From: Acanthosepion esculentum | Lineage: Eukaryota > Mollusca > Cephalopoda > Sepiida > Sepiidae | NCBI GenBank assembly: GCA_964036315.1 | Contig: CAXIWW010000817.1 | Coordinates: 7,723,501 to 7,787,500 of the forward strand | Reading direction: 5' to 3' | DNA: 64,000 bases | Shown here: positions 25,041-36,290 of the stretch, piece by piece | How the letters are laid out: each line of letters starts with the position of its first letter | Position numbering within the stretch: the stretch's first letter is position 1 | The notes under the pieces: model-generated | Databases searched by the model: none | Seen by the model: the letters and a program-made list of their open reading frames with translations, nothing else | What the model was told of the DNA's origin: nothing | Program-made: the position numbers and the translations under genes

Positions 25041-25784
25041 ATGGCGAAGGTTCGCATAAGCAGCGATATTATAAAACCGTTCTCTGGCCAGGGTGATGTC
25101 GTGGCCTTGTTAAAAAAGGTTAGGCTGGTGGCGAAACTTCAGCAGGTGGACGATGTGGCTAGTCTGCTACCCTTATACTTGGAGGGGGACGGGCTTTCCC
25201 TCTACATGGAAATGGAGGAGGAAGATCAAGGAGATATCGACCAAATCGAAGCCAGACTGAAGCAGGCGTTCGCGGACGACTCGTTTTCAGCGTACAGAAA
25301 ACTAACCCTGTTCAGGTGGACCGGGGAGCGCGTAGACGTTTACGCAAATAAAGTCAGACAGTTGGTTCGATTGGCCGGATTCGAAGGCGCCGAGATGGAA
25401 AGGCTCACCAAACTGGCCTTCGTCATGGGGTTCCCTGATGCGATCTCCCTCGAACTCCGACAGGCACCGAATGTTGAAGCACTGACTGTAGGGGAATTGT
25501 TAGCAAGAGCGAGAGTTCTGACAACTACCGGAGACGAAAATCATGACGTCGTTGCGGCGGTGCGCCCACCCCGTAGTCGCGGCGCGTCTCCCACCAAAAG
25601 CGGCCCACACACCAGTCTGACATGCTACAGGTGTAGCGTTAAAGGCTACATGGCGAAAGACTGCCGAAAGCGCAGAACGCGCTGCTTTCAATGCGGGGAG
25701 TTTGGACACTGGGCCCGAGACTGTTCGGGAAACGCCACAGGGGACAAGGCATCAGCGCCAGCCTTTTCCCCAACCAAGATGTAA
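25041..25784 (+). CDS. Gag-like nucleocapsid polyprotein of retroelement
   Basis: An intact frame of 247 codons beginning at ATG 25041, which has A at -3 and G at +4, a favourable eukaryotic start context. Residues 1-165 form a charged, mostly helical-looking region with no signal peptide or membrane segment, as in retrotransposon Gag capsid regions. A basic, proline-containing linker follows, then two zinc knuckles. Knuckle 1 has C195, C198, Y203 and C208, with tyrosine where histidine is normal. Knuckle 2 has C215, C218, H223 and C228, the canonical CX2CX4HX4C. Gag would assemble the particle and bind element RNA. The last 19 codons overlap pol and carry the frameshift signal. Unlike pol this frame has no stop, but the altered first knuckle suggests decay or a weakened RNA-binding finger. 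Confidence 0.85.
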   Translation: MAKVRISSDIIKPFSGQGDVVALLKKVRLVAKLQQVDDVASLLPLYLEGDGLSLYMEMEEEDQGDIDQIEARLKQAFADDSFSAYRKLTLFRWTGERVDVYANKVRQLVRLAGFEGAEMERLTKLAFVMGFPDAISLELRQAPNVEALTVGELLARARVLTTTGDENHDVVAAVRPPRSRGASPTKSGPHTSLTCYRCSVKGYMAKDCRKRRTRCFQCGEFGHWARDCSGNATGDKASAPAFSPTKM

Positions 25785-25794
25785 ATACGGCGCT
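25727..25794 (+). promoter_or_regulatory. -1 ribosomal frameshift signal (slippery site plus pseudoknot)
   Basis: GGGAAAC at 25727-25733 is in the gag phase G GGA AAC (codons for S229, G230, N231), a canonical -1 slippery heptamer. After a 6-nt spacer, 25740-25750 can pair with 25761-25771: an 11-position stem with one C.U mismatch at 25745/25766. Loop bases AGCGCC (25754-25759) are complementary to GGCGCT (25789-25794), giving a 6-bp second stem and an H-type pseudoknot with loops of 3, 1 and 17 nt. Pol is open in exactly the -1 frame, so the signal would join Gag to the protease. Pairings were read by eye; no energy was computed. Confidence 0.82.
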
Positions 25795-26236
25795 CCCAGT
25801 GGCAAATGTCCTTGTTGACGGAACTTCGTGCTCAGCACTGATTGATACCGGCTGTTCACGGACAATTGTGGATGCAGATCGGTGCCGGTCTTGGAGGAGA
25901 GCAAAAGTAGACGTCATGACCATTGGAGGCGTGTCCCGTCCATGTTGCGGTGTGGGAGTGGTAACTGTATCCACGGAGGAAGGCGGTTCTGCCAAGATCG
26001 ACGTGCTAGTGGTGAGCGGCAAACCGCTAGGATTTGACCTGCTATTGGGGATTGATGCCATAGCAGCATTGGGAGGCGTCACTGTTGGGCCTACGGGACG
26101 GGCGCAGATTGGCAATGGGCGAGTAGCCAAGTGCGCAGCCATCACTGTTAATGAACCAGACTTCACTGCCACCTTCGACCACCGGAGTCTATCCTGGACT
26201 GTAGCATGGAAGTGGTCGGAGAACCGTGCGCCTTAA
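25733..26236 (+). pseudogene. Retroelement pol, aspartic protease segment
   Basis: Pol enters in the -1 frame after the slippery heptamer and reads to a TAA at 26234-26236. The retropepsin active site is clear: ALIDTGCSRTIVD with the catalytic Asp-Thr-Gly at about 25844-25852, followed some 65 residues later by FDLLLGIDAIAAL, the hydrophobic flap-side/C-terminal motif of retropepsins. The enzyme would dimerise and cleave Gag and Pol. The segment after the protease looks like the linker to reverse transcriptase. The TAA is in the same frame as the reverse transcriptase downstream, and no other stop separates them, so it is best read as a disabling nonsense change in a once continuous pol. Confidence 0.85.
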
Positions 26237-27376
26237 AGACTGCACAATGGGGTTTCAGAGTACCCGGTAGCAGCAGGGATCAGGGAGGGCTATAAACAGG
26301 AGCTCAACACGTGGATCAGCAATGGCTGGCTCATACCGTACCCGGAAGAAAAACTGGGACCTCCCAAAGGGCTAATTCCTCTTATGGCCGTACTGCAGCA
26401 AAACAAGTTGAAGGTACGCCCAGTGATGGACTTCCGAGAGCTCAACCATCACGTTGATGCTTTCACAGCTGATGCAGATGTCTGTGCAGCTAAACTGCGA
26501 GAATGGCGGCAGAAGGGATCCAACGTGTCCTTGTTGGATCTCAGGAGAGCATACCTCCAAATACGTGTCCACAAATCGCTCTGGCCATATCAGACTGTGG
26601 AAATCGATGGGAACAGATATTGCCTGACACGTTTAGGATTTGGGCTAAACGTGGCTCCCCTCATCATGAAGGCGATCATCAGTACGGTGCTGGCTCAGGA
26701 CGAAGCTGTGAGTCGTGCGGCATCTGCCTACATTGACGATGTCTATGTCAATGAAGATGTCGTTCCCGCGACTCGCGTTAAAGAACATCTAGCCCGGTTC
26801 GGGCTCGAATGCAAGGACCCAGAGCGGTTGAAGGATGGCGCACGGGTACTGGGATTGGCAGTTACGATGGAACAGGGAAGATTGCGGTGGAAACGAGGAA
26901 GCGTGATTCCTAACGCCCCTTCCGTCGTTACGCGACGGAAGATATTCTCGCTGTACGGAAGGCTTGTTGGGCACCTCCCAGTGTGTGGTTGGCTCCGCGT
27001 GGCATGTGGAATGCTCAAGAGGAGAGCAAGTACAGTCACGATGGGCTGGGACGATGAAACAAATGATGCCCTTCTCCTGCGCATGGTGTCTGAGACCGTG
27101 GATTCTGTGCAGCGGGACGATCCGGCCCGTGGGGAGTGGTGCGTGGACGCCCGGGAGCTAAATGTGTGGGTCGATGCAAGTTCCCTGGCGACCGGGGTAG
27201 CATTGGAGAGCCAAGAGACTGTGTTGGAGGACGCTTGCTGGTTGCGACCGAAAGATGACGCTCAGCACATCAACCTGGCCGAGCTGGATGCCGTATTGAA
27301 AGGCGTCAATCTAGCACTCCAGTGGAAGAGCAAGACGCTACACTTAAAAACAGATTCTGTTTGCGTGTACCACTAG
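26237..27376 (+). pseudogene. Retroelement pol, reverse transcriptase and RNase H segment
   Basis: The pol frame continues open from 26237 to a TAG at 27374-27376. The first internal ATG is at 26384 and is probably not a real start. Reverse transcriptase motifs appear in order: RPVMDFRELN, LLDLRRAYLQI with the first catalytic Asp, LTRLGFGLNVAP, and the YIDD box at about 26729-26740. A connection region follows, then RNase H: VWVDAS, AELDAV and LKTDS supply three of the acidic residues, and the fourth would lie beyond the stop. The product would copy element RNA into DNA. The segment lacks its own start, is bounded by two stops and has no integrase, so it is non-functional as it stands. Confidence 0.9.
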
Positions 27377-27502
27377 GTGTCGGACACCCTGACTGGTCGA
27401 GCGCGCGTACACACCAAGGCGGCAAATGAAATGCTCATCAGGAGGCGGCTGAGCACTCTTAAGGAGCTCGTGGAGGAGTATCAGCTGACCGTGAATGTGA
27501 CA
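27377..27502 (+). pseudogene. Retroelement pol remnant after second stop
   Basis: Beyond the TAG at 27374 the pol frame stays open for another 42 codons, with a basic, helical-looking composition consistent with the C-terminal part of RNase H or the start of the next domain. It ends where satellite B sequence begins at about 27503. No integrase zinc finger or catalytic triad is present. The stop is thus a point lesion inside a longer domain, and the loss of everything further downstream is a separate truncation. Confidence 0.65.
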
Positions 27503-30500
27503 CTCTTTTGTGAAAACTGCCTTACAACAATCTCAGGCTAATACAAGCCTACACCTGCTGGCTTACAAAGGATCTCAGGTTGCTACAAGCCGATTTCTCC
27601 TGCCTCTATTCTGCCAACTGCCTTGCAAGCAATCTCAGGCTTCTACGAGCCGGGCTCTTCTATGACAACTGCCTTACAAGCAATCTCAAGCTGCTACGAG
27701 CCGATCTCCTGGCTCTTTTGTGCCAATTGCCTTACAAGCCATCCCAGGCTGCTACTAGCGGATTTCTCCTGCCTCTTTTGTGGCAACTGCCTTACAAGCA
27801 ATCTCAGGCTGCTACAAGCCGAATTCTCCTGGCTCTTTTGTGACAACTGCCTTACAAGCAATGTCAGGCTGCTCCGAGCCGACTTCTCTTGGCTCTCTTG
27901 TGTAAACTGCCTTACAAGCAATCTCAGGCTTCTACAAGCCGAATACGCCTGGCTCTTTTGTAGCAACTGCCTTACATGCAATCACAGCAGCAAGCCCAAT
28001 TCTCTTGGATTTTTCTGCCAATTTCATTACAAGCAATTCCACGCAGCTACGAGCCGGTTTCCCCTGGCTTTTTGTGAAAATTGCTTTACACGCAATCTCA
28101 GGCTTCTACAAACTTACACCTGCTGACTCTTTTTTGACAACTCCCTTACAAGCAATCTCCCGCTGCTATCGGCCCACTTCTCCGGGCTATTTCTGAAAAC
28201 TGTCTTACAAAGGATCTCAGGCTGCTACAAGCCGATTTCTCCTGCCTCTTTTGTGCCAACTTACTTCCAAGCAATCTCAGGCTGCTACGAGCCGACTACG
28301 CCTGGATCTTCTATGACAAATGCCTTACAAGCAATCTACGGCTGCAACAAATCGATCTCCTGGCTCTTTCGTGACAACTGCCTTACAAGAAAGCTCAGGC
28401 TGCCGCCAGCACAATTCTCCTGACTTTTTGTGCCAATTGCCTAAAAAGCAATCCCAGGCGGCTACGTGCCGATTTCTCCTGGTTCTTTTGTGGTAACTGC
28501 CTTACAAGCAATCTCAGTCTGCTACAAGACGAAATCTCCTGGCTCTATTGTGTCAACTGCATTATAAACAATCTCAGGCTGCCGCTAGTCCAATTCTCCT
28601 GACTTTTTGTTATAATTGTCTTACAAGCTGCTACGAGCAAACTTTTATTGGCTCTATTGTGAAACTGCCTTACAAGCAATCTCAGGCCGCTACAAGCCGA
28701 ATACGCCTGGCTCGTTTGTGAGACTGCCTTGCAAGAAATCTCAGGCCGCTACAAATCGACATCTCCTGTCTCTTTTGTGACAACAGTCTTGCAAGCAATC
28801 TCAGGCTGACGCCAGCACAATTCTCCTGACTTTTTGTGCAAATTGCCTTAAAGCAATCCCAGGCGGTTACGTGCCGATTTCTCCTGGCTTTTTGTGGGAA
28901 CTGCCTTGCAAGCAAACTCAGGTTGCTACAAGCCGAATTCTCCTGGTTCTTTTGTGATAACGGCCTTACAAGCAATCTCATGCTGCAGCAAACCCAATTC
29001 TCCTGGCTCATTTGTGGCAACTGCCTTACAAACAATCTCAGGTTGCTACGAACCGATTTCCCCTGGCTCATCTGTGGCATCTGCCTTACAAGCATTCTCA
29101 GGCTGCAGCATTATGAATTCTCCTGGCTTTTTGTGCGAATTGCCTTACAATCAATCCCAGGCGGCGACGAGCCGATTTCTCCTGGCTCTTTTGTGGCAAC
29201 TGTCTTACAAGCCATCTCAGCCTGCAGCAACCCCAACTCTTTTGGCTTTTTGTGCCAATTGGCTTACAAGCAATCCCAGGCACCTACGAGCCGATTTCTC
29301 CTGGCTCTTTTGTGGCAACTGTCTTACAAGCAAACTCAGGCTGCTACAAGACGAATTCTCCTTGCTCTTTTGTGAAAACTGCCTTACAAGAAATGTCAGA
29401 CTGCTACAAAACGACATCTCCTGTCTCTTTTGTGAAAACTGCCTTACAAGCAATCTCAGGCAGCAGCAATCCCAATTCTCCTGGCTTTTTGTGTCAATTG
29501 CCTTACAAGCAATCCCAGGCGGCCACGAGCCGATTTCTCATGGCTCTTTTGTGGCAACTGCATTACAAGCAATCTCAGGCTACTACAAGCCGAATTCTCC
29601 TGGCTCTCTTGAGACAACTGCCTTACAAGCAAAATCAGGATGCTACGAGCCGACTTCTCATGGCTCTTTTGTGAAAACTGCCTTACAAGCAATCTCAGCC
29701 TGTAACAAGATGAATACGCCTGTCTCTTTTGTGAAACTGCCTTGCAAGCAATCTCAGGCCGCTACAAATCGACATCTACTGTCTCCTTTGTGCGAACTGT
29801 CTTACAAGTAATATCAGGCTGCCGCTAGGCCAATTACTTTTTGTGCCAATTGCCTTAAAAAAGCAATCCCAGGTGGCTACGTGACGATTTCTCCTGGCTC
29901 TATTGTGACAACTGCCTGAAAAGCAATCACAGGCTGCAGCAATCCCACTTCTCCTGGCTTTTTGTGCCAATTTCCTTACAAGCAATCCCAGGGGGGCTAA
30001 GAGCCGATTTCTCCTGGCTCTTTTGTTACAACTGCCTTAAAAGCAATGTCAGGCGGCTACGATCCGACTTCTCTTGGCTCTTTTGTGAAAACTGCCTTTC
30101 AAGAAATCTCAGGCAGCTACAAGCCGAATTCGCCTGTCTCTTTTGTGAAACTGCCTTACAAGCAATCACGGGCTGCTACGAGCCAATTTCTCCTGGCTCT
30201 TTTCTGGCAACTGCCTTACAAGAATTCTCCGGCTACTACAAGCCGAATTTTCCTGGCTCTTTTGTGACACCTGCCTTACAAGCAATCTCAAGCTGCAGCA
30301 ATATGAATTCTCCAGGCTTTCTATGCGAATTGCCTTACAAGCAATCTCAGGCTGCTAAGGCCGAATACGCCTGGCTCTTTTGTGACAACTGCATTACAAG
30401 CAATCACAGGCTGCCGTCAGCACAATTCTCCTGACATTTTGTGCCAATTGCCTTAAAAGCAATCCCAGGCGTCTACGTGCCGATTACTCCTGGGCTTTTG

Positions 30501-32221
30501 TGGTAACTGCCTTACAAGCATTCTCAGGCTGCTATAAGCCCAATTCTCCTGGCTTTTGGGGCCAATTGTCTTACAAGCCATCCCTGGCGGCTACGAGACG
30601 ATTTCTCCTGGCTCTTTTGCAGCAACTGCCTTACAAGCAATCTCAGTCTGCAACAAGCCGCATTCTCCTGGCTCTTTTGTGAAAACTGCCTTACAAGCAA
30701 TGTGAGACTGCTACGAGCCGACTTCTCTTGGCTCTTTTTTGAAACTGCCTTGCAATCAAACTGAGGCCGCTACAAATCGACATCTTCTGGCTCTTTTGTG
30801 ACAACTGCCTTACAAGCAATCTCAGGCTGGATCCAGCCATATTCTCCTGACTTTTTGTGCCAATTGTTTTAAATGCAATCCCAGGCAGCCACGTGCCGTT
30901 TTCTCCTGGCTCTTCTGTGGTATCTGCCTTACAAGCAAACTCAGGCCGCTACAAATCGACATATCCTGGCATTTTGTGACAACTGCCTTACAAGAAATCC
31001 CAGGCCGCTACGAAGCGATTTCTCCCGGCTCATTTTTGGCATCTGCCTTACAAGCATTCTCAGGCTGCAGCAATATGAATTCTCCTGGCTTTTAGTGCGA
31101 ATTGACTTACAAGCACACCAAGGCGTCTACGAGCCGATTTCTCCTGGCCCTTTTGTGGCAACTGCATTACAAGAAATCTCAGGCTGCTACAAGCCGAATT
31201 CTCCTGGCGCTTTTGTGACAACTGACTTACAAGAAATGTCAGGCTGATACGAGCCGAATTCTCTTGGTTCTTTTGTGAAAACTGCCTTACAATAATATCA
31301 GGCCGCTACATATCGACATATCCTGTCTCTTTTGTAACAACTGCCTTAGAAGCAATCTCAGGCTGCCGCCGGGACAGTTCTCCTGATTTTCTGTGCCAAT
31401 TGCCTTAAAAGCAATCCCAGGCGGCTACGTGCCAATTTCTCCTTGCTCTTTTGTGGTAACTGCCTTACAAGCATTCCCAGGCCGCTACTTGCCGAATTCT
31501 CCTAGTTCTATTGTGACAACTGCCTTACAAGCAATCTCAGGCTTCAGCAATCCCAATTCCCCTAGCATTTTGTGCCAATTGCCTTGCAAGCAATCCCAGG
31601 CGGCTACGAGCCGATTTCGCCTGGCTCATTTGTGGCAACTGCCTTACAAGCAATCTCAGGCTGCTGCAAGCCGAATTCTCCCGGCTCTTTTGTGCAAATT
31701 GCCTTACAATCAATCCCAGCCGTCTACGAGCCGACTTCTCTTGTCTCTTTTGTAAAAACTGCCTTAAAAGCAAACTCAGGCGACTACAAATCGACATATA
31801 GTGCCTCTTTTGTGACAACTGCCTTACAAGCAATCTCAGGCTGACGCTAGTCCAATTCTCCTGATTTTTGTGCTAATTGCCTTACAACCAATCCCAGGCT
31901 ACTACGAACCGATTTCCCTTGGCGCATTTGTGGCATCTGCCTTACAAGCATTCTCAGGCTGCAGCAATATGAATTCTACTGGCTTTTTGTGCAAATTGCC
32001 TTACAAGCAATCCCAGGCGGCTATGAGCCGAATTCTCGTGGCGCTTTTGTGACAACTGCCTTACAAGCAATCTCAGGCCGCTACAAATCGACATCTCCTG
32101 TCTCTTTTGTGACAACCGCCTTACAAGCAATCTCAGGTTGTCGCCAGCACTGTTCTCGTGACTTTTTGTGCCAAGTGCCTTAAAAGCAATCCCAGGCGGC
32201 TACATCTCCTGTCTCTTTTGT
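27503..32221 (+). repeat. 60-bp satellite (family B), second large array
   Basis: About 79 monomers of the 60-bp satellite, all in plus orientation. Several subtypes recur. A CTGACTTTTTGTGCCAATTG-type monomer is almost always followed by an AAGCAATCCCAGGCGGCTAC monomer (near 28430, 28835, 30445, 31395 and 32165; a looser match near 30860). The GCTGCAGCAATATGAATTC type recurs near 29100, 30290, 31065 and 31958. Subtype order is partly conserved but spacing is irregular. Short frames on both strands are repeat translation. Exit to family A is at 32221-32223, where GA fits both sequences. Confidence 0.93.
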
Positions 32222-33003
32222 GAGACAGACCCAGAAAGTCCCACGCAGATGACCCCTCACACAGGAGACAGTCCCAGAAAGTCCCACGCAGACGACCCCC
32301 AGTCCCAGAAAGTCCCACGCAGACGACCCCCCACCCAGGAGACAGTCCCAGAAAGTCCCACGCAGACGACCCCCAGTCCCAGAAGGTCCCACGCAGACGA
32401 CCCCTAGTAACCAGAATGTCCCACGCAGACGACCTCCCACCCAGGAGACAGTCCCAGAAACTCCCACGCAGACGACCCCAGTCCCAAAAAGTCCCACGTA
32501 GACGACCCCCCGTCCCAGAAAGTCCCACGCAGACGACACCCCACCCAGGAGACAGTTCTCAGAAAGTCACAAACAGACGACCCCCCACCCAGGAGAGGGT
32601 CCCAGAAATTCCCACGCAGACGACCCACAGTCCGAGAAAGTCCCACGCAGACGACCCCCCACCCAGGAGACAGTCCCAGAAAGTCCCACGCAGACGACCC
32701 CCACTACCAGAAAGTTTCACGCAGACGGCCCCCAGACCCAGAAATTCCCAAGCAGACGAACCCCAGTTCCAGAAAGTCCCACGCAGACGACCACCTGTCC
32801 CAGAAAGTCCCACGCAGACGACCCCCAGTCCCAGGAAGTCCCATGCAGACGACCCACAGTCCCAGGAGACATTCCCAGAAAGTCCCACGCAGACGACCCC
32901 CCAACCAGGAGACAGTCCCAGAAAGTCCCACGCAGACGACCCCCATTCCCAGAAAGTCCCACGCAGACGACCCCAGTCGCAGGAAGTCCAACGCAGACGA
33001 CCG

Positions 33004-34168
33004 ACAGTCCCAGGAGACATTCCCAGAAAGTCCCACGCAGACGGCCCCCAGTCCCAGAAAGTCAAAACGCAGACGACCCCCAGTCCGACAAAGTCCCACG
33101 CAGACGGCCCCCAGTCCCAGAAAGTCCCACGCAGACGACCCCCAGAACCAGCACGTCCCAGGAAGACAACCCCCCACACAGGAGACAGTCCCAGAAAGTC
33201 CCACGCAGACGACCCACAGTCCCAGAAAGTCCCACGCAGACGACCCCCACCCAGGAGACAGTCCCAGAAAGACCGACGCAGACGACCCCCAGACCCAGAA
33301 AGTCCCAAAGACGACCCCCCACCCAGGAGACAGTCGCAGAAAGTCCGACGCAGACCAGCCCCCACCCAGGAGACAGTCCCATAAAGTCCCACGCAGACGA
33401 TCCCCAGTCCCAGAAAGTCACATGCAGAGGACCCCCCACCCAGGTGACAGTCCCAGAAAGTCCCACGCAGACGACCCACAGTCCCAGAAACTCCCACGCA
33501 GACGACCCCCAGTCCCAGAAAAACCCAGGCAGACGACCCCCCACCCAGGAGACAGTCCCAGAAAGTCCCACGCAGACGATCCCAGTCCCAGAATGTCCCA
33601 CCCAGACAACCCCCAGTTCCAGAAAGACCCACGCAGACGACCCTCCACCCAGGAGACAGTCCCAGAAAGTCCCACGCAGACCACCCCAGTCACACAAAGT
33701 CCCACGCAGACTAACCCAGTCCCAGAAAAACCCACGCAGACGACCCACCACCTAGAAGTCCCACAAAGTAACAGGCAGACGACCCCCACCCAGGAGACAG
33801 TCCCAGAAAGACCCACGCAGATGACCCCCAGTCCCAGAAAGTCCCACGCAGACGACCCCCCAGACAGGAGACAGTCCCAGAAAGTCCCAAAGAGACGACA
33901 CCCACCCAGGAGACACTCCCAGAAAGTCCCACGCAGAAGACCCCCAGTCCAAGAAAGACCCACGCAGACGACCCCCACCCAGGAGCCAGTCCCAGAAAGT
34001 CCCACGCAGACGACCCTCAGACAGGAGAGTGTCCCAGCAAGTCCCACGTAGACGACCCCCAGTCCCAGAAAATCCCACGCAGACGAACACCCACCCAGGA
34101 GACAGACCCAGAAAGTCCCACGCAGACGACCCCCCACCCAGGAGACAGTCCCAGTTAGTCCCACGCAG
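33004..34168 (+). repeat. Duplicated block within family A, copy 1 (offset 2122 bp)
   Basis: A 1.16-kb block that recurs at 35127-36290. Shared rare variants include GAGACATTCCCAG, GTCAAAACGCAGACG and ACCACCTAGAAG. The block starts at offset 2123 and ends at 2122, because copy 2 lacks one G in AGAAAGTCCGAC at about 35466. Confidence 0.8.
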
Positions 34169-35126
34169 ACGACCCCCAGTCCTAGGAAGTCCCACGCAGA
34201 CGACCCCAGTCCCAGAATGTCCCACCCAGACAACCCCCAGTCCCAGAAATACCCACGCAGACGACCCTCCACCCAGGAAACAGTCCCAGAAAGTCCCACG
34301 CAGACCACCCCAGTCACAGAAAGTCCCACGCAGACGACCCCCAGTCCCAGAAAGTCCCACGCAGACTACCCCCAGTCCCAGAAAAACCCACGCAGACGAC
34401 CCACCACCTAGAAGACAGTCCCACAAAGTCCCAGGCAGACGACCCCCACCCAGGAGACAGTCCCAGAAAGACACACGCAGATGACCCCCAGTCCCAGAAA
34501 GTCCCACGCAGACGACCCCCAGACAGGAGACAGTCCCAGAAAGTCCCAAAGAGACGACACCCACCCAGGAGACACTCCCAGAAAGTCCCACGCAGAAGAC
34601 CCCCAGTCCAAGAAAGACCCACGCAGACGACCCCCAGTCCAAGAAAGACCCACGCAGACGACCCCCACCCAGGAGCCAGTCCCAGAAAGTCCCACGCAGA
34701 CGACCCCCAGACAGGAGAGTGTCCCAGCAAGTCCCACGTAGACGACCCCCAGTCCCAGAATATCCCACGCAGACGAACACCCACCCAGGAGACAGACCCA
34801 GAAAGTCCCCCGCAGACGACCCCCCACCAAGGAGACAGTCCCAGTTAGTCCCACGCAGACGACCCCCAGTCCTAGGAAGTCCCATGCAGACGACCCCCAG
34901 CCAGGAGACAATCCCAGAAAGTCCCACGCAGACGACCCCCACCCAGGAGACTGTCCCAGAAAGTCCCAAACAGACGACCCCCACCCAGGAGACAGTCCCA
35001 GAAAGTCCCACGCAGACGACCCCAGTCACACAAAGTCCCACGCAGACGACCCCGCATCCAGGAGACAGTCCCAGAAAGTCACACGCAGATGACCCCCAGT
35101 CCCAGAAAGTCCCACGCAGACGACCC

Positions 35127-36290
35127 ACAGTCCCAGGAGACATTCCCAGAAAGTCCCACGCAGACGGCCCCCAGTCCCAGAAAGTCAAAACGCAGACGAC
35201 CCCCAGTCCAACAAAGTCCCACGCAGACGGCCCCCAGTCCCAGAAAGTCCCACGCAGACGACCCCCAGAACCAGCAAGTCCCAGGAAGACAACCCCCCAC
35301 ACAGGAGACAGTCCCAGAAAGTCCCACGCAGACGACCCACAGTCCCAGAAAGTCCCACGCAGACGACCCCCACCCAGGAGACAGTCCCAGAAAGACCGAC
35401 GCAGATGACCCCCAGACCCAGAAAGTCCCAAAGACGACCCCCCACCCAGGAGACAGTCGCAGAAATCCGACGCAGACCAGCCCCCACCCAGGAGACAGTC
35501 CCATAAAGTCCCACGCAGACGATCCCCAGTCCCAGAAAGTCACTTGCAGAGGACCCCCCACCCAGGTGACAGTCCCAGAAAGTCCCACGCAGACGACCCA
35601 CAGTCCCAGAAACTCCCACGCAGACGACGCCCCGTCCCAGAAAAACCCAGGCAGACGACCCCCCACCCAGGAGACAGTCCCAGAAAGTCCCACGCAGACG
35701 ATCCCAGTCCCAGAATGTCCCACCCAGACAACCCCCAGTCCCAGAAAGACCCACGCAGACGACCCTCCACCCAGGAGACAGTCCCAGAAAGTCCCACGCA
35801 GACCACCCCAGTCACACAAAGTCCCACGCAGACTAACCCAGTCCCAGAAAAACCCACGCAGACGACCCACCACCTAGAAGTCCCAGAAAGTAACAGGCAG
35901 ACGACCCCCACCCAGGAGACAGTCCCAGAAAGACCCACGCAGATGACCCCCAGTCCCAGAAAGTCCCACGCAGACGACCCCCCAGACAGGAGACAGTCCA
36001 AGAAAGTCCCAAAGAGACGACACCCACCCAGGAGACACTCCCAGAAAGTCCCACGCAGAAGACCCCCAGTCCAAGAAAGACCCACGCAGACGACCCCCAC
36101 CCAGGAGCCAGTCCCAGAAAGTCCCACGCAGACGACCCCCAGACAGGAGAGTGTCCCAGCAAGTCCCACGTAGACGACCCCCAGTCCCAGAAAATCCCAC
36201 GCAGAGGAACACCCACCCAGGAGACAGACCAAGAAAGTCCCACGCAGACGACCCCCCACCCAGGAGACAGTCCCAGTTAGTCCCACGCAG
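35127..36290 (+). repeat. Duplicated block within family A, copy 2 (offset 2122 bp)
   Basis: Partner of 33004-34168, with one single-base deletion and scattered substitutions. A related but partial copy begins again near 36300, so this part of the array is a mosaic of several duplication rounds. Confidence 0.8.

Larger units (their letters stand above)
24929..27502 (+). mobile_element. Gag-pol retroelement, internal fragment, decayed
   Basis: A single-copy stretch between satellites D and B. In order it carries a short leader, a gag-like frame with two zinc knuckles, a -1 frameshift signal, an aspartic protease, a reverse transcriptase and an RNase H region. This order is that of an LTR retrotransposon or retrovirus-like element. 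I recognised no LTR, primer-binding site, polypurine tract or integrase. The 5' edge follows a D array at 24928 and the 3' edge is cut by family B at 27503. Two in-frame stops in pol (26234 and 27374) show it is not autonomous. The lineage (Ty3-like or BEL/Pao-like) is not settled from motifs alone. Confidence 0.93.

Noticed and set aside
26384..27376. A separate reverse transcriptase gene starting at ATG 26384
   Set aside because: The frame is open upstream to 26237 with reverse-transcriptase-like sequence and is in phase with the protease, so the ATG is internal to pol.
32416..33384. Proline/arginine-rich plus-strand frames resembling SR-like or collagen-like repeat proteins
   Set aside because: The peptide periodicity follows the satellite monomer, frames change at each change of monomer length, and no start context, intron signal or unique domain is present.
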